From NCBI RefSeq assembly GCF_024710485.1, contig NZ_JANJUQ010000016.1:1-64000 (forward strand): a stretch of DNA of 64,000 nucleotides, given 5' to 3'. Below the pieces are notes generated by a model. The model was not told the DNA's origin. It did not search any database and was given only the letters and a program-made list of their open reading frames with translations. The DNA comes from Flavobacterium sp. GTDB lineage: Bacteria > Bacteroidota > Bacteroidia > Flavobacteriales > Flavobacteriaceae. A program made the translations under genes and the position numbers. Position 1 is the stretch's first letter. Each line of letters opens with the position of its first letter. Shown in pieces: positions 7,992 through 17,636 of this stretch.

Positions 7992-8060
7992 ACCACGAAT
8001 TACACGAATTGGCTCAATTTTATGGGATAAAATTCGTGTAATTCGTGGTACTTCTTTTTT
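7992..8060 (+). terminator. perfect 19-bp inverted repeat with T-run after glgB
   Basis: Arms at 7992-8010 and 8031-8049 (ACCACGAATTACACGAATT and its exact complement) enclose a 20-nt loop and are followed by a T-rich stretch. It probably terminates glgB transcription. A degenerate relative with the same core (CCACGAATTACAC) lies at 52985-53044, so it is also a dispersed repeat. Confidence 0.65.
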
Positions 8061-8160
8061 ATTATTATCCGCAAACGTTGTAGTTAAAAACTACTTGAAA
8101 CTGTTGTAAAAATTTGAGTATCATCTTTGTAAATTTGGCACTCGACTCTAAAAAATCATT

Positions 8161-10557
8161 ATGATTACCAATACAGAACTGGAATACAAAGGCGACCAAT
8201 TTCCATCGCAAATCGTATCTTTCGAACAAGATGTTGACAGTATTTATTTCAACACGGACAATAATGTAATTTTAAAAATCACCATACTTCGCGATAGCTT
8301 AATTCGATTTAGATATACCACTAAAGGTTATTTCAGCAACGATTTTTCGTATGCTATAGATAAAACGCAATCGCATGGTTACAACCAATTAGAGGTTACG
8401 GAAGAATCCGAGTTTTATCAAATCAAAACCAGTAAAGTTTTTTGCAGAGTACAAAAGAAAGACTTGAAGATTTCGATTTACGACATTGACGGTTTTCCGA
8501 TTTTGGAAGATGAACTCGGTTTCCATTGGGAAGAATGCTACGAACACGGCGGCAACATAGTGAAGATGAGTAAAGTGTCCAAAGACGGCGAAAGTTTCTA
8601 CGGATTAGGAGACAAAGCTACTCACTTGAACTTAAAGGGAAAACGGGTCGAGAATTGGGCTACCGACCAATATGCTTTCCACAAAGACCAAGAGCCGCTT
8701 TACAAAGTAGTGCCTTTTTATATCGGTTTACACCATCACAAAGCTTACGGTATTTTCTTTGACAATACTTTCAGAACGTTTTTTGATTTTTGTCACGAGC
8801 GTCGCAATGTTACCAGTTTTTGGGCAGAAGGTGGTGAAATGAACTACTATTTTTTCTACGGTCCGAAAATGAGTGATGTGGTTGTGAATTACACGCACTT
8901 AACCGGAAAACCTGAGTTACCGCCGATGTGGACTTTGGGTTATCACCAATGCAAATGGAGTTATTATCCGGAAAGTAAGGTGAAAGAAATCACCGGAAAA
9001 TTCAGAGAGTTGCGCATACCATGTGATGCCATATATTTGGACATCGATTATATGGAAGGTTTCCGTTGCTTCACTTGGAGCAAAGAGTATTTTCCGGAAC
9101 CCAAACGCATGGTGGCCGAATTGGCTAAAGACGGTTTTAAAACGGTAGTCATCATCGATCCGGGAATCAAAATTGATAAAGACTATTGGGTATACCAAGA
9201 AGCGTTGAAGAACGACTATTTCTGTAAACGAGCTGATGGTCCGTTTATGAAAGGCAAAGTTTGGCCCGGCGAATGTAATTTTCCGGATTATACCAACCCG
9301 GAAGTCCGCGAATGGTGGGCCGGTTTATTCAAAGAATTAATTTCGGAAATAGGCGTAAAAGGCGTTTGGAACGATATGAACGAACCTGCTGTTATGGATG
9401 TGCCGGGAAAAACTTTCCCTAATGACGTGCGTCATGATTACGATGGCAATCCTTGCAGTCACCGCAAAGCGCATAATATTTACGGTACCCAAATGGCACG
9501 TGCCACTTATGAAGGCGTGAAGCGATTTGCCTATCCGAAACGACCGTTTATCATTACGCGTTCGGCTTATTCCGGTGCGCAACGTTATACTTCTTCTTGG
9601 ACCGGCGACAATGTGGCCAGTTGGGAACATTTGTGGATTGCCAACATTCAAATGCAACGCATGTCCATTTCCGGTATGGGCTTTACCGGCTCGGATATTG
9701 GTGGTTTTGCCGAACAACCTTCGGGCGAATTGTATGCCCGTTGGATACAGTTAGGTGTATTTCATCCGTTTTGCAGAACGCATTCATCCGGAGATCACGG
9801 TGAGCAAGAACCTTGGTCGTTTGGCGATGAAGTAATTGATATCACTCGGAAATTTGTGGAATTGCGTTATCAGTTGTTACCTTATTTGTATACCATGTTT
9901 TGGCAGTATGTGAATGAAGGTGTTCCTATGTTGAAGCCTTTAGTGTATTATGATCAGGACGATTTTCAAACGCACTACAGAACCGATGAGTTTATTTTCG
10001 GGAACCAAATTTTAGTGTGTCCGATTTTGGAACCTAATGCTTTAGGGCGTCGTATGTATTTGCCAAAAGGCAATTGGTATAACTTCTGGACCAATGAAGT
10101 GATGGAAGGTAAAAAAGAGTTATGGGTGAATACCCAATTCGATGAAATTCCGATTTTTGTGAAAGAAGGCGCTATTATCCCTAAATATCCCGTACAACAA
10201 TATGTAGGCGAAAAGCAAATTGAAGAACTGATTTTGGACGTTTACTATAAACTAGGCAAAGAAAAATCGACAGTTTACGAAGATGCACAAGACGGTTATG
10301 ATTACAATAAAGGTCGTTTCTCCTTGCGAACTTTCAATTTGAACGGTAAAGAAAAAGAACTTATCATTCAGCAACACCAAGAAGGAACTTTTGAAACGAC
10401 TTACACTAAATTCAAAATTAATCTAAAAGGACTACCATTTAAAATCAAGAAAGTGGAAGTTGATAACGAGAAAATTGCGCTCGACAAAGTGTCTCTAAGC
10501 GGTGAAAATTCCCTTTTAATTGATAAAGATTTTACCGTGTTACATCTTATAGGTTAA
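8161..10557 (+). CDS. GH31 family alpha-glucosidase
   Basis: This 798-residue glycoside hydrolase releases glucose from the non-reducing ends of alpha-glucans or maltooligosaccharides. The GH31 nucleophile is Asp405 in GVWNDMNEPA and the acid/base is Asp483 in SWTGDNVASW. The N-terminal galactose-mutarotase-like domain (about 40-240), the barrel (about 255-600) and C-terminal beta domains follow the family order. No signal peptide is seen, so it is probably cytoplasmic and acts on the glucan made by the preceding genes, or supplies malto-sugars from it. A weak promoter-like CATCTTTG lies at 8122-8129. A closely related alpha-xylosidase specificity cannot be excluded. Confidence 0.92.
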   Translation: MITNTELEYKGDQFPSQIVSFEQDVDSIYFNTDNNVILKITILRDSLIRFRYTTKGYFSNDFSYAIDKTQSHGYNQLEVTEESEFYQIKTSKVFCRVQKKDLKISIYDIDGFPILEDELGFHWEECYEHGGNIVKMSKVSKDGESFYGLGDKATHLNLKGKRVENWATDQYAFHKDQEPLYKVVPFYIGLHHHKAYGIFFDNTFRTFFDFCHERRNVTSFWAEGGEMNYYFFYGPKMSDVVVNYTHLTGKPELPPMWTLGYHQCKWSYYPESKVKEITGKFRELRIPCDAIYLDIDYMEGFRCFTWSKEYFPEPKRMVAELAKDGFKTVVIIDPGIKIDKDYWVYQEALKNDYFCKRADGPFMKGKVWPGECNFPDYTNPEVREWWAGLFKELISEIGVKGVWNDMNEPAVMDVPGKTFPNDVRHDYDGNPCSHRKAHNIYGTQMARATYEGVKRFAYPKRPFIITRSAYSGAQRYTSSWTGDNVASWEHLWIANIQMQRMSISGMGFTGSDIGGFAEQPSGELYARWIQLGVFHPFCRTHSSGDHGEQEPWSFGDEVIDITRKFVELRYQLLPYLYTMFWQYVNEGVPMLKPLVYYDQDDFQTHYRTDEFIFGNQILVCPILEPNALGRRMYLPKGNWYNFWTNEVMEGKKELWVNTQFDEIPIFVKEGAIIPKYPVQQYVGEKQIEELILDVYYKLGKEKSTVYEDAQDGYDYNKGRFSLRTFNLNGKEKELIIQQHQEGTFETTYTKFKINLKGLPFKIKKVEVDNEKIALDKVSLSGENSLLIDKDFTVLHLIG

Positions 10558-10568
10558 GTAGGTTTTCT

Positions 10569-10576
10569 TACCTTTG
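10569..10576 (+). promoter_or_regulatory. probable -7 element for the M48 protease gene
   Basis: TACCTTTG is an exact TAnnTTTG match, 20 bp before the start codon. No good TTG is seen at the -33 distance. Confidence 0.45.
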
Positions 10577-10595
10577 TGAAACCAAAATTTAAAAC

Positions 10596-11414
10596 ATGAA
10601 AAAAGGACTTTTTTTTGGCTTTTTGCTGTTGGTGTTGATAGCAATTGCCTGTGCTACCAATCCGGTAACGGGGAAGAAAACCTTGGCCTTAGTGCCGAAT
10701 TCTGAAATTTTCGCCTCTTCTTTTAGCCAGTATGGCGAGTTTTTAAAGACGAACAAGGTAATTACCGGTACAGCCGATGCCAAGCGAGTAGAAACCGTTG
10801 GAATGAAAATCAGAGCCGCTGCCGAAAAACTTTTGAAATCGAGAGGTACCCAAGGAGAATTGGAAGGTTATGCTTGGGAATACAAACTGGTTGATAACAA
10901 AGAAGTAAATGCATGGTGTATGCCAGGCGGAAAAATTGTTTTCTATTCAGGCATTTTACCTATTTGTAAAGATGAAGCCGGTATGGCAACGGTTATGGGA
11001 CATGAAGTAGCCCATGCCTTAGCCAATCACGGTCAACAGCGAATGAGTGCCGGATTAGCCCAACAATTAGGAGCCGGAGTGGCACAAGCGGCTGTGGGCG
11101 GAAAAAGTGCTGAAACACAAGCCTTAGTAATGCAAGCTTACGGTATCGGAACTACAGTAGGCGGTATGTTACCTTTTAGCAGAAGTCATGAAACCGAAGC
11201 CGATGAAATTGGTTTGACTTTAATGGCTATTGCAGGTTACAATCCTGAAACTTCGGTGGCTTTTTGGGAAAGAATGTCGGCCAAGTCTGGAGGTGCAGCA
11301 CCTGCCGAGTTGTTAAGCACTCACCCTTCGGATGCCACCAGAATTGCCAATTTGAAAAAGTTGATTCCGAAAGCTAAAGCGGAAGCCGCCAAATTCGGCG
11401 TAACCTTTAAATAA
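10596..11414 (+). CDS. M48 family metalloprotease, lipoprotein
   Basis: The 272-residue protein begins with a lipoprotein signal, a hydrophobic core ending in AIAC with the lipidated cysteine at 19. The zinc site is HEVAH at 136-140, and ETEAD supplies the third ligand, Glu201. This is the arrangement of the LoiP/YcaL/BepA group of peptidases that act on misassembled outer-membrane proteins in the periplasm. It has no TPR region, so it resembles LoiP rather than BepA. The gene is followed by a strong terminator and appears to be a single-gene unit. Confidence 0.88.
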   Translation: MKKGLFFGFLLLVLIAIACATNPVTGKKTLALVPNSEIFASSFSQYGEFLKTNKVITGTADAKRVETVGMKIRAAAEKLLKSRGTQGELEGYAWEYKLVDNKEVNAWCMPGGKIVFYSGILPICKDEAGMATVMGHEVAHALANHGQQRMSAGLAQQLGAGVAQAAVGGKSAETQALVMQAYGIGTTVGGMLPFSRSHETEADEIGLTLMAIAGYNPETSVAFWERMSAKSGGAAPAELLSTHPSDATRIANLKKLIPKAKAEAAKFGVTFK

Positions 11415-11433
11415 TAAAATTAGTTTATATTTG

Positions 11434-11470
11434 AATCCTGTCTCAATTGTATGAGACAGGATTTTTTATT
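11434..11470 (+). terminator. rho-independent terminator
   Basis: A 12-bp stem (AATCCTGTCTCA, 11434-11445, with its complement at 11452-11463) and a six-base loop run into a T-rich tract. It lies just after the M48 gene. Confidence 0.85.
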
Positions 11471-11482
11471 TAAAACAAGATT

Positions 11483-12811
11483 ATGACAGCACTTCCTAAA
11501 GGTCATCCGAAATTACTGAATGCTTGGGCATTTTACGATTGGGCTAATTCTGTTTACAGTTTGGTTATCGCTTCGGCTGTTTTTCCCATTTTTTATGAAA
11601 TGATATTCAAGCAAAGCGGCAAAAATTATGTGACCTTTTTAGGTTGGCAATGCAAAGATACCGCTATGATTAGTTTCGTGACGGCTTTTGCCTTTTTGAT
11701 AGTGGCGCTCTTTTCGCCGTTTTTGTCCGGTATAGCCGATTATATTGGGAATAAGAAGGCATTTTTGCGCTTTTTTTGTTATTTAGGCGCTTTGTCTTGT
11801 ATCGGATTGTATTGGTTTGATTTGGATAAGTTATTCTTGAGTTACACATTTTATTTTTTCGGATTGATTGGCTTTTGGTCGAGTTTGGTGTTTTACAATT
11901 CCTATTTGCCTGATATTGCCTATCCGGAACAACAAGATAAAGTAAGTGCACGCGGATTTTCTATGGGTTATATCGGAAGTACCTTATTGCTTATTTTCAA
12001 TTTGGCCATGGTTATGTTTCCTCATACATTTGGTATCAGCGGTAGTGATGAAGAAGCCAGTATGATGGCGATGCGTATTTCATTTTTAACCGTAGGCGTT
12101 TGGTGGATTGGCTTCAGCCATATTACTTATTATTATCTGCCGAAAGGAACGCGTAATAATGTAAAATTAACCAAAGATTTTATCTTCAAGGGGTTTCGCG
12201 AGTTGAAGTTGGTTTGGCACCAATTACAGGAAAACTTGGCTTTGAAACGCTATTTGTACAGCTATTTTGTTTTCATTATGGCCGTGCAAACCGTGATGTT
12301 GGTAGCCACTTATTTCGGAGCTACCGAGATTGCTTGGGAATCGCCGGGTCAAAAAACCATGGGTTTAATCATTAGTATTTTAGTCATTCAGTTGGTAGCA
12401 GTTTTGGGTGCTTTTTTAACTTCCAGAGCTTCCGCTAAATTCGGAAATTTAAATGTTTTAATTTTTCTCAATGCTTTTTGGGCGGTGCTTTGTGCTTTTG
12501 CTTACTTTGTGGAGACACCGGTAGAATTTTACACTACGGCCGGTTTTGTTGGTTTAGTTATGGGTGGTATTCAATCGCTAGCTCGCTCTACTTATTCGAA
12601 ACTATTGCCCGACACCAAAGACACTACTTCGTTCTTTAGTTTTTATGATGTTACTGAGAAAGTCGGTATTGTAATCGGAATGTCGATTTACGGAATCATA
12701 GACCAAATCACCGGCAGTATGCGAAATGCCATAGTGTTTTTGGGCGCTTTTTTTATCATTGGCTTAATTCTGTTGTTTAGAGTTCCTAAAAATGCCTTGA
12801 GAAATAAATAA
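11483..12811 (+). CDS. MFS transporter of the UMF1 (Atg22-like) family
   Basis: The 442-residue integral membrane protein has about twelve hydrophobic segments. Its N-terminus, with LLNAWAFYDWANSVYSLVI, is the hallmark of the UMF1 family related to the yeast vacuolar effluxer Atg22. A second family feature is the DxxG(N/K)K-type loop after the second segment (SGIADYIGNKKAF). Bacterial substrates are not established; amino-acid export is a guess by analogy. The start lies directly behind the preceding terminator, and a promoter for the next gene overlaps the end of this one. Confidence 0.85.
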   Translation: MTALPKGHPKLLNAWAFYDWANSVYSLVIASAVFPIFYEMIFKQSGKNYVTFLGWQCKDTAMISFVTAFAFLIVALFSPFLSGIADYIGNKKAFLRFFCYLGALSCIGLYWFDLDKLFLSYTFYFFGLIGFWSSLVFYNSYLPDIAYPEQQDKVSARGFSMGYIGSTLLLIFNLAMVMFPHTFGISGSDEEASMMAMRISFLTVGVWWIGFSHITYYYLPKGTRNNVKLTKDFIFKGFRELKLVWHQLQENLALKRYLYSYFVFIMAVQTVMLVATYFGATEIAWESPGQKTMGLIISILVIQLVAVLGAFLTSRASAKFGNLNVLIFLNAFWAVLCAFAYFVETPVEFYTTAGFVGLVMGGIQSLARSTYSKLLPDTKDTTSFFSFYDVTEKVGIVIGMSIYGIIDQITGSMRNAIVFLGAFFIIGLILLFRVPKNALRNK

Positions 12812-12825
12812 ATCAATTATATTTG
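12797..12825 (+). promoter_or_regulatory. promoter of the DUF6252 lipoprotein gene
   Basis: TTG at 12797-12799, an 18-bp spacer and TATATTTG at 12818-12825 give a full match to the Bacteroidota consensus. The -7 box covers the possible upstream TTG start at 12823, which supports using ATG 12847 as the start. Confidence 0.65.
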
Positions 12826-12846
12826 GAAAAAATTTACCCAATCAAA

Positions 12847-13770
12847 ATGAAAAATATAAAATTTTTAACCGGGATATTCTTTATCCTAGCCGCTTTCACC
12901 TTTACTTCTTGTGACAATGAGCCTATTGATCCGGCTCTCGATTTGGATAATTTTGGTGGTGGTGGTAACAATGGCGGACCAATTGTTTTTAAAGCTGATT
13001 TTAGTGGGAGTACATGGAATGCTTCGGCCGCTCAAGCCAACATCAGTAACGGTTTAATTACTATAATAGGTACCAGAGGAACAAGTGGTGAAGCTTTTGC
13101 TTTTCAAATATTAGGCACTACAACCGGAACTTATCCTGCAAACGAAAATATTTTAGCTTATACACCGGCCAACTCGGAATACGGTTACTGGAGTTTAGAT
13201 ATCAATAATGGTTCAACCGATACAGGATCCATTACTATAACAGAAATTAATACTCAAAACAATACCATTTCAGGAACTTTCAATTTTACGGGTTATTGGT
13301 CAGATACTACTGTTACCAATATCCTTCCTACTGTTTTTAACAACGGAGTGTTTGAAAATATTCCTTTTACAACTGATGGTCCTGCCCCAAGCGGCGATAC
13401 TTTTTATGCTAAAGTTGACGGTGTAGAGTTTGTAGAAGACCAAATAGATGGAGCATTAATTACTCAAGTTACCGGTATGCCGAATCAAATTAGTGTAGTA
13501 GGCTCTAAAGACAATGGTGATACTGTCGGATTAAACATTGTGAGTAGCTTGTCTGTTGGAACTTATCAGATTACTGGCCCTTTTGGGGAACAAGTAAATG
13601 GTAGTTCTGTGATTAATGATGTATTGTATACCGCACAATCCGGTTCGGTTACAATTACTACAAAAACAGCCACCAGAATATCGGGTACTTTCTCTATGGT
13701 TGTGCAAAATTTCACTACCTCTGAAACCAAAACAATCAGTCAAGGTTCCTTTGATGTAGAATATAATTAA
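12847..13770 (+). CDS. DUF6252-type lipoprotein
   Basis: The chosen start gives a 307-residue protein with a lipoprotein signal (MKNIKFLTGIFF... ending FTSC). A glycine-rich linker (GGGGNNGG) follows. Two similar beta-rich modules come next, one beginning VFKADFSGSTWNA and one beginning FYAKVDGVEFVED. Each then has a conserved pattern of strands and a GTYP/GTYQI segment, suggesting an internal duplication. I place it in the DUF6252 group of Bacteroidota surface lipoproteins; no activity is known. The frame can be extended eight codons upstream to a TTG, but that lies in the promoter. A terminator follows directly. Confidence 0.7.
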   Translation: MKNIKFLTGIFFILAAFTFTSCDNEPIDPALDLDNFGGGGNNGGPIVFKADFSGSTWNASAAQANISNGLITIIGTRGTSGEAFAFQILGTTTGTYPANENILAYTPANSEYGYWSLDINNGSTDTGSITITEINTQNNTISGTFNFTGYWSDTTVTNILPTVFNNGVFENIPFTTDGPAPSGDTFYAKVDGVEFVEDQIDGALITQVTGMPNQISVVGSKDNGDTVGLNIVSSLSVGTYQITGPFGEQVNGSSVINDVLYTAQSGSVTITTKTATRISGTFSMVVQNFTTSETKTISQGSFDVEYN

Positions 13771-13791
13771 TTTTACTTCTTTACTGATATC

Positions 13792-13819
13792 AAATCCGTC
13801 AATTTGGCGGATTTTTTTT
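13792..13819 (+). terminator. rho-independent terminator
   Basis: The stem AAATCCG/CGGATTT, extended by an imperfect inner part, is followed by eight Ts. It lies 22 bp after the DUF6252 gene. Confidence 0.8.
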
Positions 13820-13936
13820 GTGGCATAGTCATTGACTTGTCACAGCAGTAGAGTATCTGTCTTGTTAATTAATCGTTTTTGGTATTAATGATATGTTAAT
13901 GAATAATGATTAATTTTCAGCTACTTAAAGATGTTT

Positions 13937-13944
13937 TACCTTTG
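13937..13944 (+). promoter_or_regulatory. probable -7 element for lon
   Basis: TACCTTTG is an exact TAnnTTTG match 47 bp before the lon start. The -33 region is AT-rich without a clean TTG. No known heat-shock-type operator is visible. Confidence 0.5.
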
Positions 13945-13990
13945 TGTATCATTATTTTTTTAATGTCAATTTGACTAAATTAAACGCCAC

Positions 13991-16441
13991 ATGCGAAATC
14001 ACAATATTTTAACACTAGACAATCTGTCATTGCAGGAGTTCGATGCCGAAACCGATTTGATTCCGTTACTAACACCGGAAGACGAAGAGGAAATGAATAA
14101 AGAAGAGTTGCCCAACTCACTGCCTATTTTGCCCTTGCGTAATACCGTTTTATTTCCGGGTGTTGTAATTCCGATTACAGCAGGAAGAGATAAATCGATT
14201 AAACTCATCAACGACGCCAATGCCGGAAACAAAATTATCGGTGTGGTAGCGCAAAAAAATGAAGAGGTCGAAGATCCAACCAAAAATGATATTCATACCA
14301 TCGGAACAGTAGCACAAATTCTACGTGTTTTAAAAATGCCTGATGGTAATGTAACGGTTATTCTGCAAGGCAAAAAGCGCTTTGAAATCGACACCGTAAC
14401 AGCCGAAACACCTTACTTGAAAGCTGTTATCAAAGAAGTTGAAGAAAAACGTCCCAAAAAAAATGATTCAGAATTCCAAGCTATAGTTGATTCTATCCGA
14501 GAATTGGCCATCGAAATTATAAAGGAAAGCCCGAACATTCCGACTGAAGCGACTTTCGCCATCAAAAACATCGAAAGCCAATCGTTCCTAATCAATTTTG
14601 TTTCTTCCAATATGAATCTTACTGTGAAGGAGAAACAAGATTTGCTGACAATAAACGTATTGAAGGACAGAGCGATGGAAACCTTGCGTTATATGAACAT
14701 AGAGTTGCAAAAGTTAGAATTGAAAAACGATATCCAATCGAAAGTTCGATTCGACCTCGACCAGCAACAACGCGAATATTTCCTCCACCAACAAATGAAA
14801 ACCATTCAGGAAGAATTGGGTGGCGTTTCCTATGAACAGGAAATCGAAGAAATGCGTCAGAAGGCCAAGACCAAAAAATGGGACGAAAAGACAGGTAAGC
14901 ATTTCGAGAAAGAAGTCTCGAAGTTGCAACGCATGAATCCGCAAGCTCCCGATTTTGGTATTCAAAGAAACTATTTAGAGTTGTTTTTAGAATTGCCTTG
15001 GAACGAATATTCTCAAGACAATTTCGACTTAAAACGGGCTCAAAAAATATTAGACCGCGATCATTTTGGCTTGGAAGATGTCAAAAAACGCATCATCGAA
15101 CATTTGGCCGTACTCAAATTGCGCAACGATATGAAATCGCCTATCATTTGCTTAACCGGACCTCCGGGCGTGGGTAAAACCTCCATCGGTAAATCGATAG
15201 CAGAAGCTTTGGGCAGAGAATACGTGCGTATTTCGTTAGGAGGATTGAGAGACGAAGCAGAAATTCGTGGTCATCGTAAAACCTATATCGGTGCCATGCC
15301 GGGCAGAATTATCCAAAGTTTGAAAAAAGCCGGTACGTCCAATCCGGTATTTGTGTTGGATGAAATCGATAAATTGTCGAGCAGTCACCAAGGCGATCCG
15401 TCATCGGCTTTATTGGAAGTATTGGATCCGGAACAAAACAAAGAGTTCTACGATAACTTTTTGGAAATGGGTTACGACTTGTCGAAGGTCATGTTTATCG
15501 CTACTTCCAATAATATGGCTACCATACAGCCGGCTTTGAAAGACCGTATGGAAGTGATTAAAATGACAGGTTATACCATCGAAGAAAAAATTGAAATTGC
15601 TCGCCAACACTTATTGCCGAAACAATTAAAAGAGCACGGATTAACCACTAAAGATTTATCCATTGGTAAAAAACAGTTGGAGAAAATTGTAGAAGGTTAT
15701 ACCCGTGAATCAGGCGTTCGTAGCTTGGAAGCTAAAATAGCACAAGTTATTCGAAATGCAGCCAAATCGGTCGCCATGGAAGAAGAGTATAATAAAAAAG
15801 TAACCGATGAAGATATAGTAGCCATTTTAGGCGCACCAAAGTTAACCCGTGACAAGTCGGAAAATAATGATGTGGCCGGAGTAGTTACCGGTTTGGCATG
15901 GACTTCAGTTGGTGGTGATATTTTATTTATCGAGTCCTTAATTTCTCCGGGTAAAGGAGCTTTAACACTTACCGGAAATCTCGGAACGGTCATGAAAGAA
16001 TCGGCTACGATTGCTATGGAATACATTAAGGCCAATGCAGAACTTTTCGGAATCGATCCAGAGATTATCGGCAAATACAATATTCACTTGCACGTGCCGG
16101 AAGGAGCAACCCCGAAAGATGGACCAAGTGCCGGAATTGCAATGCTGACGTCATTAGTTTCTTTGTATACGCAACGAAAAGTTAAAAAAGACTTGGCCAT
16201 GACAGGAGAAATTACCCTGCGCGGTAAAGTCTTACCAGTGGGCGGAATCAAAGAAAAGATTTTGGCCGCCAAAAGAGCAAACATCAAAGAGATTATCCTT
16301 TGCCACGAAAACAAAAGTGATATTGAGGAAATTAAATCGGAATATTTAGAAGGCTTGACATTCCATTACGTTAAAGAAATGAAAGAGGTTGTTGCCATTG
16401 CCTTGACCCAACAAAAGGTCAAAAATGCCAAAAAGCTGTAA
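13991..16441 (+). CDS. lon: endopeptidase La (Lon protease)
   Basis: Lon is the ATP-dependent cytoplasmic protease that degrades misfolded and regulatory proteins. The 816-residue protein has the N-terminal substrate-binding domain (about 40-240, starting LPILPLRNTVLFPG), a coiled-coil region (about 240-330) and the AAA+ module with Walker A GPPGVGKT at 390-397. The C-terminal protease domain carries the Ser713/Lys756 dyad in GPSAGIAM and GGIKEK. The length and all motifs are normal. It is flanked by terminators on both sides and is transcribed alone. Confidence 0.97.
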   Translation: MRNHNILTLDNLSLQEFDAETDLIPLLTPEDEEEMNKEELPNSLPILPLRNTVLFPGVVIPITAGRDKSIKLINDANAGNKIIGVVAQKNEEVEDPTKNDIHTIGTVAQILRVLKMPDGNVTVILQGKKRFEIDTVTAETPYLKAVIKEVEEKRPKKNDSEFQAIVDSIRELAIEIIKESPNIPTEATFAIKNIESQSFLINFVSSNMNLTVKEKQDLLTINVLKDRAMETLRYMNIELQKLELKNDIQSKVRFDLDQQQREYFLHQQMKTIQEELGGVSYEQEIEEMRQKAKTKKWDEKTGKHFEKEVSKLQRMNPQAPDFGIQRNYLELFLELPWNEYSQDNFDLKRAQKILDRDHFGLEDVKKRIIEHLAVLKLRNDMKSPIICLTGPPGVGKTSIGKSIAEALGREYVRISLGGLRDEAEIRGHRKTYIGAMPGRIIQSLKKAGTSNPVFVLDEIDKLSSSHQGDPSSALLEVLDPEQNKEFYDNFLEMGYDLSKVMFIATSNNMATIQPALKDRMEVIKMTGYTIEEKIEIARQHLLPKQLKEHGLTTKDLSIGKKQLEKIVEGYTRESGVRSLEAKIAQVIRNAAKSVAMEEEYNKKVTDEDIVAILGAPKLTRDKSENNDVAGVVTGLAWTSVGGDILFIESLISPGKGALTLTGNLGTVMKESATIAMEYIKANAELFGIDPEIIGKYNIHLHVPEGATPKDGPSAGIAMLTSLVSLYTQRKVKKDLAMTGEITLRGKVLPVGGIKEKILAAKRANIKEIILCHENKSDIEEIKSEYLEGLTFHYVKEMKEVVAIALTQQKVKNAKKL

Positions 16442-16460
16442 GTCATTTTTAGATTATTAT

Positions 16461-16497
16461 AAGGCATGAGTTTTACCAACGCTCATGCCTTTTTTAT
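16461..16497 (+). terminator. rho-independent terminator of lon
   Basis: AAGGCATGAG (16461-16470) pairs with CTCATGCCTT (16482-16491), and a T-run follows. Confidence 0.85.
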
Positions 16498-16568
16498 TAA
16501 CTTTTTTCCTCCGAGATAAAATAATATCTTCGCATCTCCGTTATAGTAATTGCCTTAAGTTAATTTGA

Positions 16569-17600
16569 ATGTTTAGAAACACAATTTGTATTGCTTTTTG
16601 CCTCGTCGGTTTGGTCGGTTTCGGACAAGTTGGCGGTCAATCGGTATACCAATTTCTAAACTTGGTTACTTCGCCACGTCAAGCCGCTATTGGTGGTAAA
16701 GTGATTACATTTTACGACCAAGATGTTAACCAAGCGCATTTTAATCCGGCTTGTATTAATGCGGAAATGGACAACAAATTGTCGCTTAATTACGGAAGTT
16801 ATTTTGGCGAAGTGACTTACGGAACGGCTTCTTATGCCTATACTTACGACCGTCATGTGCAAACTTTTTTCGGCGGTGTGAACTATGTGAATTATGGTAA
16901 GTTTGACGGCTACGACGAGAATGGCCAACAAACGTCCAGCTTTACCGGTAGCGAAATCGCGCTAAGTTTTGGTTATGCCTATAATATACCATTTACTGAT
17001 TTTTATATTGGTGCCAATGCCAAGCTGATTTCTTCGTCTTTGGAAAGCTACAATTCGTTTGGAGCAGCTGTCGATATTGGTGCTTTATTTATTGATACCC
17101 GTAACGATGTCAATTGGGCTATAGCCATCAGAAATATCGGAACCCAAATTACACCTTATGCCGAAACACGAGAAAAGTTGCCTTTGGAAGTGTTAATCGG
17201 AGTTTCTCAGTTGATGGAAAATGTCCCGATTCGTTGGCATTTGACCTTAGAAAACATGCAACAATGGCAAATTGCTTTTGCCAATCCGAATAGAGCAGAA
17301 GGGAATTTGGACGGCGGTTCAACACCTGAAAAAGTATCGTTCTTTAACAACGCATTACGCCATGTGATTGTGGGTGCCGAATTGTTTCCAGACAAAGGGT
17401 TCAACATTCGCTTAGGGTATAATTTCCGTAGAGCTGAAGAATTGCGTATTTTAGAGCAGCGAAATTTTTCCGGTTTGTCGGTAGGTTTTGGCTTAAAAAT
17501 CAATAACTTGAAATTTAATTATTCGTATTCGAGATATACATTGGCGGCCAATACCAGCTTATTTGGATTGACGATAGATTTTTCGGGGAACCGATATTAA
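16569..17600 (+). CDS. porQ: type IX secretion system protein PorQ
   Basis: PorQ is an outer-membrane beta-barrel protein of the PorV/FadL-like group, needed in the type IX secretion attachment complex of Bacteroidota. This 343-residue protein has a signal peptide (about 1-20). The conserved start of the mature part is YQFLNLVTSPRQAAIGG, followed by alternating beta strands ending in an aromatic C-terminal strand. The neighbour directly downstream is cmk, a pairing I recall from other flavobacteria. A promoter-like TATCTTCG lies at 16525-16532. The organism therefore probably has the type IX system and possibly gliding; other por genes are outside the window. Confidence 0.85.
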   Translation: MFRNTICIAFCLVGLVGFGQVGGQSVYQFLNLVTSPRQAAIGGKVITFYDQDVNQAHFNPACINAEMDNKLSLNYGSYFGEVTYGTASYAYTYDRHVQTFFGGVNYVNYGKFDGYDENGQQTSSFTGSEIALSFGYAYNIPFTDFYIGANAKLISSSLESYNSFGAAVDIGALFIDTRNDVNWAIAIRNIGTQITPYAETREKLPLEVLIGVSQLMENVPIRWHLTLENMQQWQIAFANPNRAEGNLDGGSTPEKVSFFNNALRHVIVGAELFPDKGFNIRLGYNFRRAEELRILEQRNFSGLSVGFGLKINNLKFNYSYSRYTLAANTSLFGLTIDFSGNRY

Positions 17601-17636
17601 AAATTGAGGTTCACGAACAGCAAAAAAAATAAAACA

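Noticed and set aside
12823..12846. TTG start for the DUF6252 lipoprotein
   Set aside because: The TTG lies within the -7 box TATATTTG. ATG 12847 gives a clean lipoprotein signal.
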